Positions 6,438-7,462 of a stretch of 7,462 nucleotides of DNA are shown here, one piece after another (the first letter of the stretch is position 1; every line of letters starts with the position of its first letter). The stretch spans positions 1 to 7,462 of the forward strand of contig FR889379.1 of NCBI GenBank assembly GCA_000432895.1, written 5' to 3'. This stretch comes from Firmicutes bacterium CAG:449. GTDB taxonomy: Bacteria; Bacillota_I; Bacilli_A; RFN20; CAG-449. The position numbers were made by a program, and so were the translations under genes. The notes beneath the pieces are model-generated. The model ran no database searches. It saw only the letters and a list, made by a program, of their open reading frames with translations, and was not told the origin of the DNA.

Positions 6438-7462
6438 ATGGGTATTTCAAATTTTACATTAGAAAGATTATTTATTGACATTAAAGATAGTATTATTAAT
6501 TCGAAAATAGAGCGCATTTTCAATATTTCAGATACATCTTATATATTTAGTTTGTATAAAGAAGGAAAATGTATAGATTTATTATTATCATTAGATCCAT
6601 CTCTTCCTTTAATGTTAATTAATAATAAATCAGCTGTTTATAGTATTAATCAAAGTAACAATCAAACTAACATCTTAAAAAAATATTTTGATCATGGAAC
6701 TATTTTAGATTTATATAAAGTACAAAACGATCGAATAGTCATTTTTAAAATAAAAAAATGGACTCAAGATTATCAATTAATTGAAACTCAGCTTATCTTT
6801 GAATTATTCCCACTTTCACCTAATATTATCGTTACAAATTTAGATAATGTTATTTTAGATGCTTTAAAAAAATCTATTTCATTAGATTCTAAACATCCTA
6901 TTATCAAAGGACTTCGCTATACATTTCCTGAATGCAACGATAAGACTATTACTATTAATACAACATTAGATGAAATAAAAAATAAAGTTAATAAAGTTGA
7001 ATTTAAATATTTATCTTCACTAGATGAGTTATCTTATAAAAATGCTTTAAATCAAATAATTAATTCAAATTATTTTTATTTATATAAAAACAATTTATCT
7101 ATTTTAAAAATGGATGATCAAGCAAAGTTAATCACTATTAATGAACTTTTCAATTCTATAAAAGATAAAAAATCTTTTGAAAATAAACAAGATAAATTTT
7201 CAAATATTTTTAAATTAGTCGAGCAAAAAATTAAATCATTAAATAAAAAACTTATTAATTTAGATAATGATGAAAAATCTTTTTCAAAAAGCACGATTTA
7301 TTTAAATTATGGTCAATTACTTTATCAAGAAAACGATTTGTATCATAAAGGTGATAAAGAAATTATCATTAATGAGATAAAAATACCATTAGATAGCAAA
7401 TTAAATCTTCATGAAAACGCTCAGAAATATTTTAAATTATATAAAAAAAGTAAAACTGGTAT
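6438..7462 (+). CDS. rqcH: RqcH (NFACT/Rqc2-family ribosome quality-control factor), 3' end beyond the window
   Basis: RqcH binds 50S subunits blocked by peptidyl-tRNA and recruits Ala-tRNA to add C-terminal alanine tails that mark stalled peptides for proteolysis; older annotations call it fibronectin-binding protein. The visible 341 residues include the NFACT-N domain (about 1-150), starting MGISNFTLERLF, with the tRNA-recognition Asp-Arg pair at 98-99 in NDRIVIF, matching D97/R98 of B. subtilis. A divergent, short helix-hairpin-helix region follows (about 165-210), then a coiled coil (about 248-282), NYGQLLY at 290-296 and the hallmark PLDSKLNLHENAQKYFKLYKK at 317-337. The second coiled-coil arm and the NFACT-R domain lie beyond the edge. 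I chose the ATG at 6438 because it fits family numbering and the -10 position; the ATG at 6432 would add two residues. It diverges from gmk; B. subtilis has its homologue yloA shortly upstream of gmk. The single Trp is TGG. Confidence 0.95.
   Translation, partial: MGISNFTLERLFIDIKDSIINSKIERIFNISDTSYIFSLYKEGKCIDLLLSLDPSLPLMLINNKSAVYSINQSNNQTNILKKYFDHGTILDLYKVQNDRIVIFKIKKWTQDYQLIETQLIFELFPLSPNIIVTNLDNVILDALKKSISLDSKHPIIKGLRYTFPECNDKTITINTTLDEIKNKVNKVEFKYLSSLDELSYKNALNQIINSNYFYLYKNNLSILKMDDQAKLITINELFNSIKDKKSFENKQDKFSNIFKLVEQKIKSLNKKLINLDNDEKSFSKSTIYLNYGQLLYQENDLYHKGDKEIIINEIKIPLDSKLNLHENAQKYFKLYKKSKTG

Noticed and set aside
6475..6480. TTGACA on the plus strand
   Set aside because: Inside the rqcH coding region encoding Ile-Asp-Ile, with nothing downstream that would need a promoter.
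1..7462. Mycoplasma genetic code (TGA as Trp)
   Set aside because: Every Trp codon located in rlmN, rsmB, the phosphatase and rqcH is TGG, no frame contains an internal TGA, and priA ends at its expected length with TGA.

Overview
The window looks like chromosomal core DNA from a very AT-rich member of the Bacillota/Mycoplasmatota side of the bacteria (an Acholeplasma-, RF39- or Erysipelotrichia-like lineage). The gene order is a trimmed version of the Bacillus subtilis yloA(rqcH)...gmk...priA...rsmB-rlmN-prpC region. Codon use is strongly A/T-biased. TGG is the only Trp codon seen and priA ends in TGA, so the standard bacterial code (11) fits better than the Mycoplasma code (4). I see no mobile element, CRISPR array, tRNA or rRNA.

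Layout. Six genes run leftward on the minus strand, from about 6326 down to 1: gmk (guanylate kinase), priA (primosomal helicase), a DUF1904/tautomerase-fold-like small protein with an acidic tail, an RsmB-family protein, rlmN (radical-SAM 23S/tRNA m2A methyltransferase), and the 5' 229 codons of a PP2C-type Ser/Thr phosphatase (PrpC/Stp) that runs off the left edge. On the plus strand, diverging from gmk across a roughly 105-111 bp spacer, is the 5' part of rqcH (NFACT/Rqc2 ribosome-quality-control factor), which runs off the right edge. The minus-strand genes are tightly packed: gaps of 14, 60, 31 and 3 bp, then a 1-bp TAATG overlap. They probably form one operon driven by a good promoter before gmk. 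A second internal promoter starts exactly at the priA stop codon and can separately transcribe the DUF1904-like, rsmB, rlmN and prpC genes.

How the genes fit together. Most of the set serves ribosome function and its oversight: rRNA modification (RsmB-like, RlmN), rescue of stalled 50S subunits (RqcH), and signalling through the PrpC phosphatase, whose PrkC kinase partner would be expected just beyond the left edge. Nucleotide supply (Gmk) and replication restart (PriA) ride along, as in Bacillus.

Most notable points. (1) The RsmB-family protein keeps the full-length architecture but has lost the glycine-rich SAM loop, the motif IV Asp and Cys, and the motif VI Cys, so it should not be an active m5C methyltransferase. 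(2) def and fmt, normally between priA and rsmB, are absent here and replaced by the DUF1904-like gene; rpoZ and coaBC are also missing between gmk and priA. (3) The rqcH start has no Shine-Dalgarno and sits directly behind a perfect TATAAT, suggesting leaderless expression.
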